A DNA stretch of 64,000 nucleotides from Phycisphaerae bacterium (GCA_029260165.1 JAJDDT010000102.1:124001-188000); one strand, 5' to 3'; shown: positions 18,612 through 27,652, counted from the first letter of the stretch. Notes: a model not told the origin generated them from the letters alone. Numbers and translations are program-made.

Positions 18612-19679
18612 CTATGTGGCGAGCAACAGGATCATCCCGATGATGTAGATGGCGGCGATAAGTCCCGAATCGACGCCCACGCGCCGCAGCAGTGTTCTGC
18701 TCGTGCGGTAGCTCAAGCCCCCTACAACGACCGCCGTCAGGAGAATCGGGAGTATTCCGGCGAACAGGTTTTGTGACACGTCGAAATCGCCACCGTTCAT
18801 GAGGAGTTCCTGCCCGCCGGCCAGCGATGTGATTTTCAGCATTGGAACGACGAACATGTTGAACATGTTGCTGCCAAAAATGTTTCCCAACGCCATGTCG
18901 AGATTGCCAAGCCTGACGGCAGTCAATCCGGTGACGATTTCCGGGAGTGATGTCGCAATCGCCAGAAACAGTGACCCGACGAACGTCGCGCCAAGCGGGC
19001 CGCCGATCAGTTCGATCGGGTGGTCGGCCAGCACGTCACCGGTCTGCGCCATCCACCATGCGGCGGCGACAAGAATGATCGAATAGATCGCGATTTTGGG
19101 GATGAGTCGTTCGGAGGAACCGGTTGGCGATGGTGTTTGGATTTCGGTGATTAGTTCCTTTTCGGTTTTGAAGACCATGCGCATGCAGAGCGGATAGATG
19201 ATGAGGATCGCCAGGGCGAAGATGATCTCCACGGCGGCTGCGATGTTGGGGCGGTCGCTGAATTTATCGACGAGGAGAATGGCGATGAGTGTGGTCGTGA
19301 TCAGGACGATGCCGAACGAACTACTGAGGGCGTGGTTTCGACCCTTTCCGTGTAGAATCGATCCGCCGCCGACGAACGCGTTGAACAGGACGATGAGGAC
19401 GATGTTAAAACTGCAACTGCCGTAAATCGCGGCGAAGGCCATGTTGGGTTCGCCGATTGCGACGGAGGTGCATCCGGTGACGACCTCGGGTAATGACGTG
19501 ACGGTGGCGAGCAGCAAGGCACCGACCCACGCACCGCCCCACCCGTATTTTGCAGCAACCTTGTCTGCCAGGATGCTGAGTTTGGAACCCGAGCCGACGA
19601 CGACCAGGCCCGCGAGCAGAATCTCGACGAGGATCGCCCAGGTTTCAAGACCGTCCATGTAGACCCATTTCGAGATCAA
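18612..19679 (-). CDS. Sodium/calcium exchanger (CaCA family, YrbG-like)
   Basis: A 355-residue inner-membrane cation antiporter with about ten hydrophobic segments. The two inverted alpha repeats carry the signature ATVTSLPEVVTG in the first half and AIATSLPEIVTG in the second; the glutamates of these SLPE motifs coordinate the exchanged Ca2+/Na+. Each half also has the companion GS.xFN block (GSCSFNIVLIVL and GSNMFNMFVVPML). Length fits bacterial YrbG-type exchangers. Convergent with the upstream dockerin gene. Confidence 0.93.
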   Translation of the reverse strand: MISKWVYMDGLETWAILVEILLAGLVVVGSGSKLSILADKVAAKYGWGGAWVGALLLATVTSLPEVVTGCTSVAIGEPNMAFAAIYGSCSFNIVLIVLFNAFVGGGSILHGKGRNHALSSSFGIVLITTTLIAILLVDKFSDRPNIAAAVEIIFALAILIIYPLCMRMVFKTEKELITEIQTPSPTGSSERLIPKIAIYSIILVAAAWWMAQTGDVLADHPIELIGGPLGATFVGSLFLAIATSLPEIVTGLTAVRLGNLDMALGNIFGSNMFNMFVVPMLKITSLAGGQELLMNGGDFDVSQNLFAGILPILLTAVVVGGLSYRTSRTLLRRVGVDSGLIAAIYIIGMILLLAT

Positions 19680-19738
19680 CGCTTCGCCTCCGTTCGTTTG
19701 CGTGTCGGGCGGGGATTATAACCGCGTTGGCGAATGTG

Positions 19739-22441
19739 TCAGGTCGATTTGGGTTGCATCGCGCGGCGTTGGTATTGCAACGATGCGAAGAGCAGGAGCA
19801 CGCCGAGCACGAGGCAGGACAGGATTCGGTAAATGGTGGCGAAGTGCCAGATGTCAAATCGGAACACCTTGGCGACTGTCAGGCCAAACATCGCAATCCC
19901 GATGTATCGAAGGGCGGTGAGGTGACGGTTGATGCCGATGACAACGAGGACGGCGGCGTTGAACGACCAGTAGATCGAGATGGCTACCTGCATCGCGAGG
20001 GATGGGTTGGTGAATCGTTCGCGGATGGGTTCGAATCGGAACGCGCGGGCGATTTCGTACGTTGGAATCCAGGCGATCAGCAAAGCAACAGCCACGAGCA
20101 TGCCGGTTGCGTTGGCGGATCGGAAGATCGATGAGCCGGTGGTTTTCGCATGGCGACATAGTTTCGCATACGCGAATGAAGTTACGGCAATCAGGATCAG
20201 GCCGGTCGCAAAAACGCGGTTTGTGCACAGACCGTGAAGCTCGCGCCATTGCCCGCCGAGTGCGTCACCCAACGTGTCGAAAAGGACGTATTTGATTGCG
20301 GCTACGAGGATGAGCACGAATGCGTAGCGGGCGACGTTGGGGCGATTGTCGCGAACCGTGGCCCATAGGATGGCAGCGTTGACAGTCCAGAAAATCGTGA
20401 CGGCCAAACTGATAACGGTGCGGGGATCGATGTTCCAGTTCAATGGTTCGTTGTTGAGAACGCGTACGACCTCAAAGGTGCCGGTCCAGGTGATGGTGAC
20501 CAGGGCAAGGGTCGTTGCGATCGGGGCGAATAGAGTCTTGCCATTCGTACCTGCGAATTTGAATCTCGCGAACGGTCCGGAGAGGTCCAGCTCTGCGTGA
20601 CGGATCCAGAACAGGGCGCCTGCGACCAGGAGACCGGTGAGAATCGCGCGGTTCAGTAAGACACCGGAAAGCTGTAACCAATGGTCGTCAACCGCGGCGG
20701 CGCAGGTATCGAAGATCATGAATTTGATCAGCGTCGCCAACGCGATGGTGATACCAATGACAGACACCCTGGGTTGTCTGGTCGAAATGATGTGCCAGAT
20801 GGAGGCCAACCCCAACCATGTCCAGCCTGCGAGGTAACGATCGAGCTGCCAGGCGCAGACGCCCATGATGAGCAGCGTGCCGATTGGGACGAGTGCTCGG
20901 GCGAGATCGTGGTCCACCCTGGAGGGTGATCGTCGGACCATCAGATTCGCCGCCCCCGCGTACGCGGCGATTCCGATTACAACACCTAGGCCGATGATCC
21001 ATGAAAACGTTGCGAACCCGAATTGCGCAACCTCTTTCGTTAGCGCGCCATCGTGGACATCGAAAAGAAAGAAATGGAACAAAGCCGCGACAAAGACGCC
21101 GATACCCTTGAGTCGCAGCCAGCCGCGGGGCGATCGACGGCAGAAGTAAAACGTGATGGCTGATTGAATCGCCCATGCGATGCTGACGAGGTAACGATCG
21201 AACTGGATCGGGGCAGCCAACGCGATCATGCCGGCTCCGCCCTGCCAGAGGGCCTGATTCGGTGTTGCGTTGAGGCCGTCTTTGGGACAGACGCGCCAAG
21301 CCAGGAACCATTGCGTTGCCCCGGCGATAACGGCGAACAGACCCAGCCAACCGGGGATTGTCTCGCGTAGCAGAAGATAGGTTCCGGCGAAGAAGGCGGC
21401 GTTGTCGAGTTGGATGAACAAGCCGGCGGCATGATGGTTGGTGATCGCACCGCGACGCAGTCCGGCGATGATCGACAAATGGAATTGGATGTAGAAAGCG
21501 AACAGGAATGCAACGGTTGTCCATGCTGCGCTGGAATGATAGTGGGTTGTGAACCAGCCGACGAACAGCATTGCGGTGCCGATCCATGCGAGTCCCCGGA
21601 CGGTGTCCCATCGTCGAGCATGCGCGCTGACGAGCAGACCGGCGTTGAGAACGAACATGTACGTCATCAGTGCGACCTGCTGGTTGGTGTTCGTGCTCAG
21701 TGCGATGGGCGTGGCGAATCCGCCGATAACAGCGAGCACTGCGACCGGTTGCATTCGTGCGTGCATCGAGACCGCGATCGAGATGGCCGTCACGATCGTA
21801 TACAGGATGAACGCCGTGTTCGTACTGACCAATCCGTAGAAACTGTGGGCACCAAAGGCAGAAACGTACAGAACGCCGATCCCGCAACCGAGCAGTCCAC
21901 CGGCAAACGTCCGCAGTGATTTTCTCAGATAGATTTCGCCGGTCACGATCATCGCGACACCAGCCAACGCGCCGATCATGACGCGCGCGGCGGGGCTGAG
22001 CCATCCCTGGTCGAACGCGTATTTCACGAAGAAAAACGCGCACAAAAGGAGCACCAACGCGCCGATTCGGTTGAGCCAGTTCTGACCAATGAGCTGCTCG
22101 AAACTGACCGCCGGCTCACGGTCCGACTCGGCGACAGATGGCGCGATCCGATGTTCAATGGTCGGTACGCGACGGCGTGGTGGTACCACGGGTGGTGTAT
22201 CGATGGGGATCGCGGGCAGGATGCCGTCATCGACGGGGTTGGTTGGTGTGGCGGAATCTGTTTCGGTAGCTGTGAATCGTTCAACAGCATCGGTCGGGTC
22301 GGAGCCCGGCTCGACCGACGCTGTCTCGCGAAGCGATTCGAGATGCTCGATCCGTTCCAGAAGATGTTGAAATTCGCGCCCAAGCTCGGTGCTTCGCGCC
22401 TTGAGAGACTCCAGTTCTTCTCGGATGGGGTCTAGCGGCAT
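19739..22441 (-). CDS. DUF2339 multi-spanning membrane protein
   Basis: A 900-residue protein: an N-terminal coiled-coil stretch (about 1-45, EELESLKARSTELGREF), a proline-rich linker with PPVVPPRRR, then some 25 hydrophobic segments. The opening of the membrane part, SFEQLIGQNWLNRIGALVLL, with FFVKYAFDQGWLSP soon after, is the diagnostic start of DUF2339. The biochemical role of this family is unknown; membership in the envelope is clear. AGGGA precedes the ATG. It lies 59 bases upstream of the exchanger on the same strand, possibly cotranscribed. Confidence 0.9.
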   Translation of the reverse strand: MPLDPIREELESLKARSTELGREFQHLLERIEHLESLRETASVEPGSDPTDAVERFTATETDSATPTNPVDDGILPAIPIDTPPVVPPRRRVPTIEHRIAPSVAESDREPAVSFEQLIGQNWLNRIGALVLLLCAFFFVKYAFDQGWLSPAARVMIGALAGVAMIVTGEIYLRKSLRTFAGGLLGCGIGVLYVSAFGAHSFYGLVSTNTAFILYTIVTAISIAVSMHARMQPVAVLAVIGGFATPIALSTNTNQQVALMTYMFVLNAGLLVSAHARRWDTVRGLAWIGTAMLFVGWFTTHYHSSAAWTTVAFLFAFYIQFHLSIIAGLRRGAITNHHAAGLFIQLDNAAFFAGTYLLLRETIPGWLGLFAVIAGATQWFLAWRVCPKDGLNATPNQALWQGGAGMIALAAPIQFDRYLVSIAWAIQSAITFYFCRRSPRGWLRLKGIGVFVAALFHFFLFDVHDGALTKEVAQFGFATFSWIIGLGVVIGIAAYAGAANLMVRRSPSRVDHDLARALVPIGTLLIMGVCAWQLDRYLAGWTWLGLASIWHIISTRQPRVSVIGITIALATLIKFMIFDTCAAAVDDHWLQLSGVLLNRAILTGLLVAGALFWIRHAELDLSGPFARFKFAGTNGKTLFAPIATTLALVTITWTGTFEVVRVLNNEPLNWNIDPRTVISLAVTIFWTVNAAILWATVRDNRPNVARYAFVLILVAAIKYVLFDTLGDALGGQWRELHGLCTNRVFATGLILIAVTSFAYAKLCRHAKTTGSSIFRSANATGMLVAVALLIAWIPTYEIARAFRFEPIRERFTNPSLAMQVAISIYWSFNAAVLVVIGINRHLTALRYIGIAMFGLTVAKVFRFDIWHFATIYRILSCLVLGVLLLFASLQYQRRAMQPKST

Positions 22442-22868
22442 CGGCGATCCCTGCGGTAGCCCAGGTTGGCGGCGGGGTCGAATGCCCCCCCCTGACGGTG
22501 AGTATAGGGGTTACGACAGTGCACACAACGGGAATCAACCCGCGGTTTTGAAGTAACAATGTAATTTCGGGTCAGGTGAGGTCGGGACAGGGATACTGGA
22601 ACGGATTTTCCCGTTCTTTCCGATTGACTTTGGAAGTCGCAATCCGTTACCCTGAGGCTTCGCGTTTGTGCGGAGGTTTCGCGCAGGCGTGGGGAAGAGA
22701 CTTTTTGAGAGAGAGGTTCACCGTTTTGCGCGGTGGGGCTCTCTTTTTTTATGCCCGCGGGCCGACGTGGAGTTGCGGGACTGTGTTTGAGGAGTATTCC
22801 GGCGTTTTGTTGGCAGTGAACGGCCAATCGGACGTGGGTCAGGGATGCCGATTATTCGGAGGAGAACT
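22442..22868. other. Divergent intergenic region with an internal terminator
   Basis: This 427-base gap between the DUF2339 gene and the PEP-CTERM gene holds no credible reading frame. It contains a possible promoter (TTGACT at 22624 with TACCCT 18 bases further) and an intrinsic-terminator hairpin at 22711-22750, so a short transcript of roughly 90 nt may be made ahead of the PEP-CTERM gene. Confidence 0.5.
22711..22750 (+). terminator. Intrinsic terminator upstream of a PEP-CTERM gene
   Basis: GAGAG (22711-22715) pairs with CTCTC (22739-22743) and CACCG (22719-22723) pairs with CGGTG (22731-22735), followed by seven T residues. It lies about 120 bases before the PEP-CTERM start, so it ends a small RNA or acts as an attenuator. 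Confidence 0.65.
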
Positions 22869-23618
22869 ATGGTGAGAAAGTTGGTAGGTGTTCTTGCGGC
22901 TGCGGTTTTTGCCACGACGGCGGTGGCTGGTCCGCCCGCAAGTTTGATACTCAACGAGGGAGATTTCAATACGGCAGTCAACAATGCCGGCAGTGTCTTC
23001 GAGGGACTCGAGGATTTTGAGAGTGGTGTGGGGACTCAGCCACCGGGGGCTCCCGGGCCGATCGCCGGACCGCTGGCTGATCCATTGCAGCCTGGCGTTG
23101 CCAACCTCGATGCGACCGGTTTTGGATTTGCCAATGGTCTGTCGATTCCAGGTCTGCAGGTTTCGTCGAATGTGTTTGGTGCGGATCCATTCGACGCCGC
23201 ACCAGGACAGGGTTTGATTCTTCTCGGTCCGAATTTCCTGCCCGGCCAGACGTCGAACATTGTTGGTGCCGTCGCCTTTGCTGACAGCACCGATTTGATT
23301 TTCACCAACGGTGACAACACCGCCGTATCGCTGGACATCTTCACCAACACGACTCCGACTGGAAACGTGCAGGTCACTGTGTTCGACGTTGACGGCAATC
23401 AGATTCTTCAGGACGTTGCATCCGGCGTCAGTACGACCGGTTCTTTTGCCGGCGTCGTTTCGGATGTCGCCATTGGCCGCATCAATATCGCCGACCCTGC
23501 AGCCCCACCAGGTGGTGGTGAGTTGGTCGACAATGTCGCGCTGTACGCCGTTCCCGAGCCAGCCACGTTGTGTCTGTTGGCGATGGGCGGAATGGTTCTC
23601 GTCCGTCGTCGTCGCTGA
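22869..23618 (+). CDS. PEP-CTERM sorting-domain protein
   Basis: A 249-residue secreted protein. It begins with a signal peptide (MVRKLVGVLAAAVFATTAVA, cleavage near 20) and ends with VPEPATLCLLAMGGMVL and an RRRR tail, the PEP-CTERM tripartite signal recognised by exosortase (PEP motif, hydrophobic helix, basic end). The body is beta-rich and acidic with no cysteine, resembling choice-of-anchor type surface proteins. ATG 22869 was chosen because GGAGGAG is directly upstream. A strong terminator follows. Expected to be processed at the cell surface. Confidence 0.92.
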   Translation: MVRKLVGVLAAAVFATTAVAGPPASLILNEGDFNTAVNNAGSVFEGLEDFESGVGTQPPGAPGPIAGPLADPLQPGVANLDATGFGFANGLSIPGLQVSSNVFGADPFDAAPGQGLILLGPNFLPGQTSNIVGAVAFADSTDLIFTNGDNTAVSLDIFTNTTPTGNVQVTVFDVDGNQILQDVASGVSTTGSFAGVVSDVAIGRINIADPAAPPGGGELVDNVALYAVPEPATLCLLAMGGMVLVRRRR

Positions 23619-23654
23619 GCGACCCGACACCGCGTGCGTTCGAATTGATTTTCG

Positions 23655-23693
23655 ACCGGGCTTCTCGTTCACAAACGGGAAGTCCGGTTTTTT
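23655..23693 (+). terminator. Rho-independent terminator after the PEP-CTERM gene
   Basis: Near-perfect hairpin: ACCGGGCTTCTCGTT pairs with AACGGGAAGTCCGGT around a CACA loop, followed by a T run interrupted by one C. Located 37 bases after the stop codon. Confidence 0.9.
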
Positions 23694-23777
23694 CTTTGCA
23701 TTTCTCGTGTTGGCCACCAATTGAGAGATTGACCGATCCGTCGGCGGGGCGACGGCGTACGATTGGCAGGTGGTCAC

Positions 23778-24623
23778 ATGTATTGCAGGGACTGTGAATA
23801 CGATCTACGAGGACAGGTCGAACCCCGCTGCCCGGAATGTGGGCGCGCGTACGATCCACACGTTGAAGATACATTTCTGCATCGACCACGAATTCTCCCT
23901 GTCTCGATGATTCGATTTCTTTCTGGAGTGAGGTCAGTTGTGGCTGTGTGCACCATCACGCTCGCGCTGATGGCTCATTTTATGGTGCCATCACTCACGG
24001 ACTGCGCGGGCCCCGTTGGAGCGATGTATCCCAACCTGAATCTGCGAAGAATGATCAGCATGTGGCATATCCTCTCGCGGGACGATCCCCCGCCGCACAA
24101 CGTTGACGTCGGTCGCCTCGCCAAGGTCATGACGCCTTCATATGGTCCGTGGGAGCATGCGGACGGTTTGCGTTGGATGGCGTGGTCGAGAAAAGTTCAT
24201 CGTAGCTGGTACTATGCCATCGTATTTGATGGTGCCGTCTCGCTGCTGTTGCTTCTCATGTATGCAAACACCCCAGGATTGATGCGGAGAGGCAGCGCAT
24301 GTGTGTTGGCAGGGGTGATTGGTATATTGGTCTTCTTCAGTGTGATGGACCATCGGCACAGTATTCGCGCTGGATGCGACTTTTCATACTTCTCCGATTA
24401 TGTTTTTGTCAACGGCCTGGCCTGGTCGGTCGATCGACGGGACAAGGACGAAATCATCGTTGCATTTTCGCGCAAGCCATCGCCGCTTCGTGGAAATCGA
24501 ATGGTTGGGTTCATGTCGGGAAGCGTCCACGCAGTCTCAGAGAAGGGATTTCAAGAACTACTGGTGTCGCACGGTTTGGATGTGATGACCCGCAGTGAAG
24601 CAAATGGCTTTACCACGCGCTGA
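23778..24623 (+). CDS. Zinc-ribbon membrane protein, hypothetical
   Basis: A 281-residue protein opening with MYCRDCEYDLRG and RCPECGRAYDP, a four-cysteine zinc ribbon at residues 3-24, followed by hydrophobic segments (about 45-65, 145-170, 180-198) and a C-terminal extracytoplasmic or cytoplasmic domain. ATG 23778 was chosen because AGGTGG precedes it and the ribbon starts there; the longer frame begins at a TTG. The 3' end overlaps the convergent gene at 24610 by 14 bases. Function unknown. Confidence 0.75.
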   Translation: MYCRDCEYDLRGQVEPRCPECGRAYDPHVEDTFLHRPRILPVSMIRFLSGVRSVVAVCTITLALMAHFMVPSLTDCAGPVGAMYPNLNLRRMISMWHILSRDDPPPHNVDVGRLAKVMTPSYGPWEHADGLRWMAWSRKVHRSWYYAIVFDGAVSLLLLLMYANTPGLMRRGSACVLAGVIGILVFFSVMDHRHSIRAGCDFSYFSDYVFVNGLAWSVDRRDKDEIIVAFSRKPSPLRGNRMVGFMSGSVHAVSEKGFQELLVSHGLDVMTRSEANGFTTR

Positions 24624-24870
24624 AGAATCTTTCGTCCGTTCCACCGCTGCCGATGGCGAGGCGGATTTTCCGGGCACATTGCGGGCAGAAACCGACGTAG
24701 GCGGTGGCGGACTTGTTTCGCCAGACGCGGGCGTACACGTTGCAGCACTCGAAATGAATACCGAGCCACGGTCGCCGCGAGCGCGATGCGTCACCGTCCG
24801 GCGCGCCCTCGCCCACCCGTACGTCAAGATGTTCCGGACTCTCGCTCATCTGTTCCAATATCGGAAACAA
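24610..24870 (-). CDS. Small conserved-looking hypothetical protein with Cys motifs
   Basis: An 86-residue protein with the core LGIHFECCNVYARVWRNK, then GFCPQCARKIRL and GSGGTDERFFSA. The CC pair and the CPxC pair could bind a metal. The glycine-rich GGTDERFF ending is familiar to me from short planctomycete proteins of unknown function, which I cannot verify here. Start ATG 24870, without an obvious ribosome binding site; MSESPEH (ATG 24849) is an alternative. It sits 22 bases downstream of the cyclodeaminase-like gene on the same strand and overlaps the convergent zinc-ribbon gene. Confidence 0.65.
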   Translation of the reverse strand: MFPILEQMSESPEHLDVRVGEGAPDGDASRSRRPWLGIHFECCNVYARVWRNKSATAYVGFCPQCARKIRLAIGSGGTDERFFSAW

Positions 24871-24892
24871 CGGTCATTCCACTGAAGATGCG

Positions 24893-25495
24893 TTAAAGGC
24901 GGGACGAAAGGGCGGTCTGAATATCAACCAACCTCGCAGCCGATTTGGTCAGCAGATCGTCCAGGGCTTGCTCGGTTTGACGACGGACGTCTTCGTTGGG
25001 CATGATGATGGTGTTGGCACGAACCATGTAACCGGCTGCCCTTGCGGAAGCCTCTGCCAGCACAGCCGCGACGCCAAGATCGGTCAGCATGTATTTCTTC
25101 GCCGCAGGGACCAGCTTGGTCATGATGTCGAGCGATCGGCACGCCACCGTCGCGATCTCCATTGGCACGGTCGCGGCAATATTGACGGCTAGTTCGTACT
25201 CGCCCTTTGTCGACGCGTCAGCCTTGAGTTTTCTCGTCGCATCGGTCAACGCCCGATAGGCGACGGCGTCTTCGTCAGCCAGTCGTCGGAGAAGGTGGTC
25301 GACCCGTTCGAGCTGATCCGCAAGGGCAGCCACATCCGCGTCGGCAGAATCGCCGATCGAATACACCGCGACCATCCGCGCCATCGAACAGGCCAATGCA
25401 CCCGCACCAGCCGATACCGCACCGCCGCCGGGCGTGGGTGTTTTCGCAGCTACTGCGTCGAGAAACGGGGCGAGTTGTGACGCCAACATGCTCAT
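24893..25495 (-). CDS. Cyclodeaminase/cyclohydrolase-family protein (FTCD C-terminal type)
   Basis: A 200-residue all-helical protein matching the C-terminal domain of formiminotransferase-cyclodeaminase and bacterial FchA, which convert formimino- or methenyl-tetrahydrofolate. Hallmarks are TPTPGGGAVSAGAGALACSMARMVA near the N-terminus, shown here as the glycine-rich PGGGAVSA loop plus helix, and the helix with DEDAVAYRAL that includes the catalytic aspartate. Length matches stand-alone family members. Its ATG overlaps the stop of the upstream gene by four bases (ATGA), so the two are translationally coupled. Confidence 0.88.
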   Translation of the reverse strand: MSMLASQLAPFLDAVAAKTPTPGGGAVSAGAGALACSMARMVAVYSIGDSADADVAALADQLERVDHLLRRLADEDAVAYRALTDATRKLKADASTKGEYELAVNIAATVPMEIATVACRSLDIMTKLVPAAKKYMLTDLGVAAVLAEASARAAGYMVRANTIIMPNEDVRRQTEQALDDLLTKSAARLVDIQTALSSRL

Positions 25496-26190
25496 GACAT
25501 CGCCCTGGCTTTTTTGGGAATTGGCGTGTGTTCGATGACATCCTGGAGCACGCGGCGAAGCTCGAAGTCGTCGCGATGGTCAGCCTTGACGATGTCCGCG
25601 ACCGCACGCCCCACGTCCTCAGGCCTGTCGATGTCGTACCACTCGGGCAGGGTATCAAACTTGAATTTGCATTGCTTCGCCTGAGCCTGGGTCTGCTCGA
25701 ACACCCTGTCGCTGCTCCAGTCGATGTTGGTGAACAACCGCTTGTCGAATTTCCGGAGACCTATGCAGTAATAACCACCGTCCTCGGTAGGCCCCACGAC
25801 GACATCCGACTTCCCCAGTTTTTTCATGACGAGTTTCGGCGTATCGAAGGGCATGGTCGGGCTGTCCGTGCCGATGATGAGAAGCGTCTTTTCGCCCGCG
25901 TCGAATTGTGCTTTGCAAACGCGTGACAACCGTTCGCCCAGATCGCCCTCGCCCTGCGTCGCAATCGGGATGTAAGGCCCGACGAATTCACGCGTCTCGT
26001 CTTCAGCATCGTCGGGCGAAATGACAAGCGTGGGCCGCACAGGCCAACCGCGGAAGGATCGCTCGCAAAGCATGCGGATGCACGCTCGCTGTATCCTGGC
26101 AGCGTCGTCATGCGACAACGGCGGACAAAGCCTCGTCATGACCTTGCCCGGTGTCGGATGCTTGGCAAAAATGAGCAGCTTGATGTTCAC
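25492..26190 (-). CDS. DUF2064 glycosyltransferase-like protein (TIGR04282 type)
   Basis: A 232-residue GT-A-like nucleotidyl/glycosyl transferase. The N-terminal LLIFAKHPTPGKVMTRL is the conserved FxKxPxPGxVKTRL nucleotide-binding loop, IIGTDSPTMP contains the metal-binding GxDxP motif, and VVGPTEDGGYYCIGL matches the GPxxDGGYxLIG block. Members are linked to arsenosugar or selenium-associated pathways in some genomes, which is a family-level association only. Interesting beside the likely selenoprotein elsewhere in this window, although the two are 34 kb apart. Cotranscribed with the cyclodeaminase-like gene. Confidence 0.9.
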   Translation of the reverse strand: MNIKLLIFAKHPTPGKVMTRLCPPLSHDDAARIQRACIRMLCERSFRGWPVRPTLVISPDDAEDETREFVGPYIPIATQGEGDLGERLSRVCKAQFDAGEKTLLIIGTDSPTMPFDTPKLVMKKLGKSDVVVGPTEDGGYYCIGLRKFDKRLFTNIDWSSDRVFEQTQAQAKQCKFKFDTLPEWYDIDRPEDVGRAVADIVKADHRDDFELRRVLQDVIEHTPIPKKARAMS

Positions 26191-26593
26191 GCCGACAGCC
26201 TAGTGCGAGCGTTTCCGCGGTCAAGATGACGTGGCAAAAACGCGTCGACAGGCTCGGGGATTTCATGGAAACCAACCCATCTGCCCGGACATGCGCGCGA
26301 TGAACCCCACATGGCTGGTGCAAAAGACCGTTTTCCCGATGTTTTGGAATGTGACCCTGGTCCGTCTTGGCTGGTTCGTGCGGATGTTGGCTTGGGCGGG
26401 GAGGTCGGATAATGGGGTAATTCCCTGCCATCGTGGTTTTCCTGCCTGATTGGTGTTGAATCAGCCACTTACGGCTGGCCCTGGCCCGCTCTGCGCCACC
26501 ATTTCGGCGCTTTTGATTCCTGCGTCCGTTCTTCTTACTGTTCGGGATGAAACAGCAGATGGGGTTGACCGCGGGATTGCCGGGCGTTAATAT
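26191..26593. other. Intergenic region, nothing recognised
   Basis: About 400 bases between the divergent DUF2064 and ArsR genes. The open frames are short and lack ribosome binding sites. An AT-rich stretch just before 26594 is the likely promoter of the ArsR gene. Confidence 0.45.
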
Positions 26594-26609
26594 ATAACCA
26601 TATGGTTAT
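26594..26609. promoter_or_regulatory. Palindromic operator overlapping the ArsR start codon
   Basis: ATAACCATATGGTTAT is a perfect 16-bp palindrome whose second half contains the ATG at 26602. Dyads of this form are typical ArsR-family operators, so autoregulation by occlusion of the translation and transcription start is likely. Confidence 0.75.
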
Positions 26610-26949
26610 CAATCGTGCCGCACAACTTGATCTTGTCTTCGGGGCCCTCTCGGACCCGACGCGTCGCGGGATGCTTGAGACGTTGTCGGGTGGGGCTGTG
26701 AATATTCGCACGCTGGCTGCTCCGTTCAAGATGTCGCAGCCTGCGATTTCCAGGCATTTGCGCGTGCTTGAGGAGGCGGGGCTTGTTCGTCGACAGAAGC
26801 GCGGGCGTGAGCACCACATTTCGGTCAATTCGCAGGCGGCCGAGCAGGCACGCGACTGGATCGCACATTATACCAGATTCTGGAAGCAACAGTTCGACGC
26901 AGTCGAGGAATATCTTAACAAACAGGAGCAGAAGAATCATGTCGAGTGA
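26602..26949 (+). CDS. ArsR-family transcriptional repressor
   Basis: A 115-residue winged-helix regulator. Recognised from LDLVFGALSDPTRRGMLETL at the N-terminus and the helix-turn-helix FKMSQPAISRHLRVLEEAGL, followed by the wing VRRQKRGREHHISV. There are no cysteines, so it is not a classical metal sensor; it belongs to the subgroup paired with SRPBCC (AHSA1) genes. It overlaps that gene by eleven bases, and a palindromic operator covers its start. Leaderless or near-leaderless translation is possible because no ribosome binding site precedes the ATG. Confidence 0.93.
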   Translation: MVINRAAQLDLVFGALSDPTRRGMLETLSGGAVNIRTLAAPFKMSQPAISRHLRVLEEAGLVRRQKRGREHHISVNSQAAEQARDWIAHYTRFWKQQFDAVEEYLNKQEQKNHVE

Positions 26950-27394
26950 CGCACATTTTGAGAACGGCACATTGACCGTTACCCGGACGTACAACGCACC
27001 GTGTGCGGCTGTGTTCGAGGCATGGGTGGAGACCAGCAAGGTTCAGCAATGGTGGGGTTGTGCCCAGACGACGGCGGTCAGGTCTGAGATTGAGCGGAAG
27101 GTTGGCGGAAAATACTGCCATCAGATGACGATCGACGGAGCGGGCGAGTATCCGATGGTCTGTCGCATTACGGCGTACGATTCGCCCAGGTTGCTCGCTT
27201 ATGAAGATGTGTCGGGCGAACCGAACCCGATGCGTGTAACGGTGACGTTTGTCGAGCGTGGAAGCCAAACGGAGGTTCGCCTGGTGCACGAGAATCTGCC
27301 GACCGAGCTTGGCGATATCATCCGTGGTGGCTGGACGGCGGCGTTTGGCAAGTTACATGATTTTTTGGAACGGGAGGTGGCTGAGGCGAATTAG
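26939..27394 (+). CDS. SRPBCC (AHSA1-like) domain protein
   Basis: A 151-residue START/Bet-v1-fold protein of the AHSA1 group. Typical features are TVTRTYNAPCAAVFEAWVE with the ligand-cavity helix, QQWWGC, GGKYCHQM and the C-terminal amphipathic helix GGWTAAFGKLHDFLERE. AGGAG precedes ATG 26939, which lies within the end of the ArsR gene. These proteins bind small hydrophobic ligands, but the ligand is not known. Regulation by the overlapping ArsR repressor is expected. Confidence 0.9.
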   Translation: MSSDAHFENGTLTVTRTYNAPCAAVFEAWVETSKVQQWWGCAQTTAVRSEIERKVGGKYCHQMTIDGAGEYPMVCRITAYDSPRLLAYEDVSGEPNPMRVTVTFVERGSQTEVRLVHENLPTELGDIIRGGWTAAFGKLHDFLEREVAEAN

Positions 27395-27463
27395 ATCGGC
27401 CTTCACGATCCACGGCAGGTCTCGACCCGCCTTAACACCCAGGCCGTTGAATTCCGCGGATTC

Positions 27464-27652
27464 CTACGAGCGCGGTGGTTGTTCGATGATGTTTTCCAGA
27501 GTCATCGTGAATTGATCTGAGTCGACCAACGGTTGCTCGGCGTCTTGCGATTTTTCAGACGTCATCGCCGCCTGGTGGAGGTGTTTCAGGATGCCGGAGA
27601 GCAGGACGGCGGTGATGGCGAGGGTGATGACGATGGTGAGTAGTGGTAGGTC
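27464..27652 (-). pseudogene. Possible truncated membrane-protein remnant
   Basis: The minus strand reads about 60 codons to a TAG at 27464: a hydrophobic stretch LTIVITLAITAVLLSGIL, then an acidic tail ending NIIEQPPRS. No ATG or GTG start is available before the frame runs into repeat B and hits a stop there. It looks like the tail of a single-helix protein whose front was lost at the repeat. It could also be chance. Confidence 0.3.
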
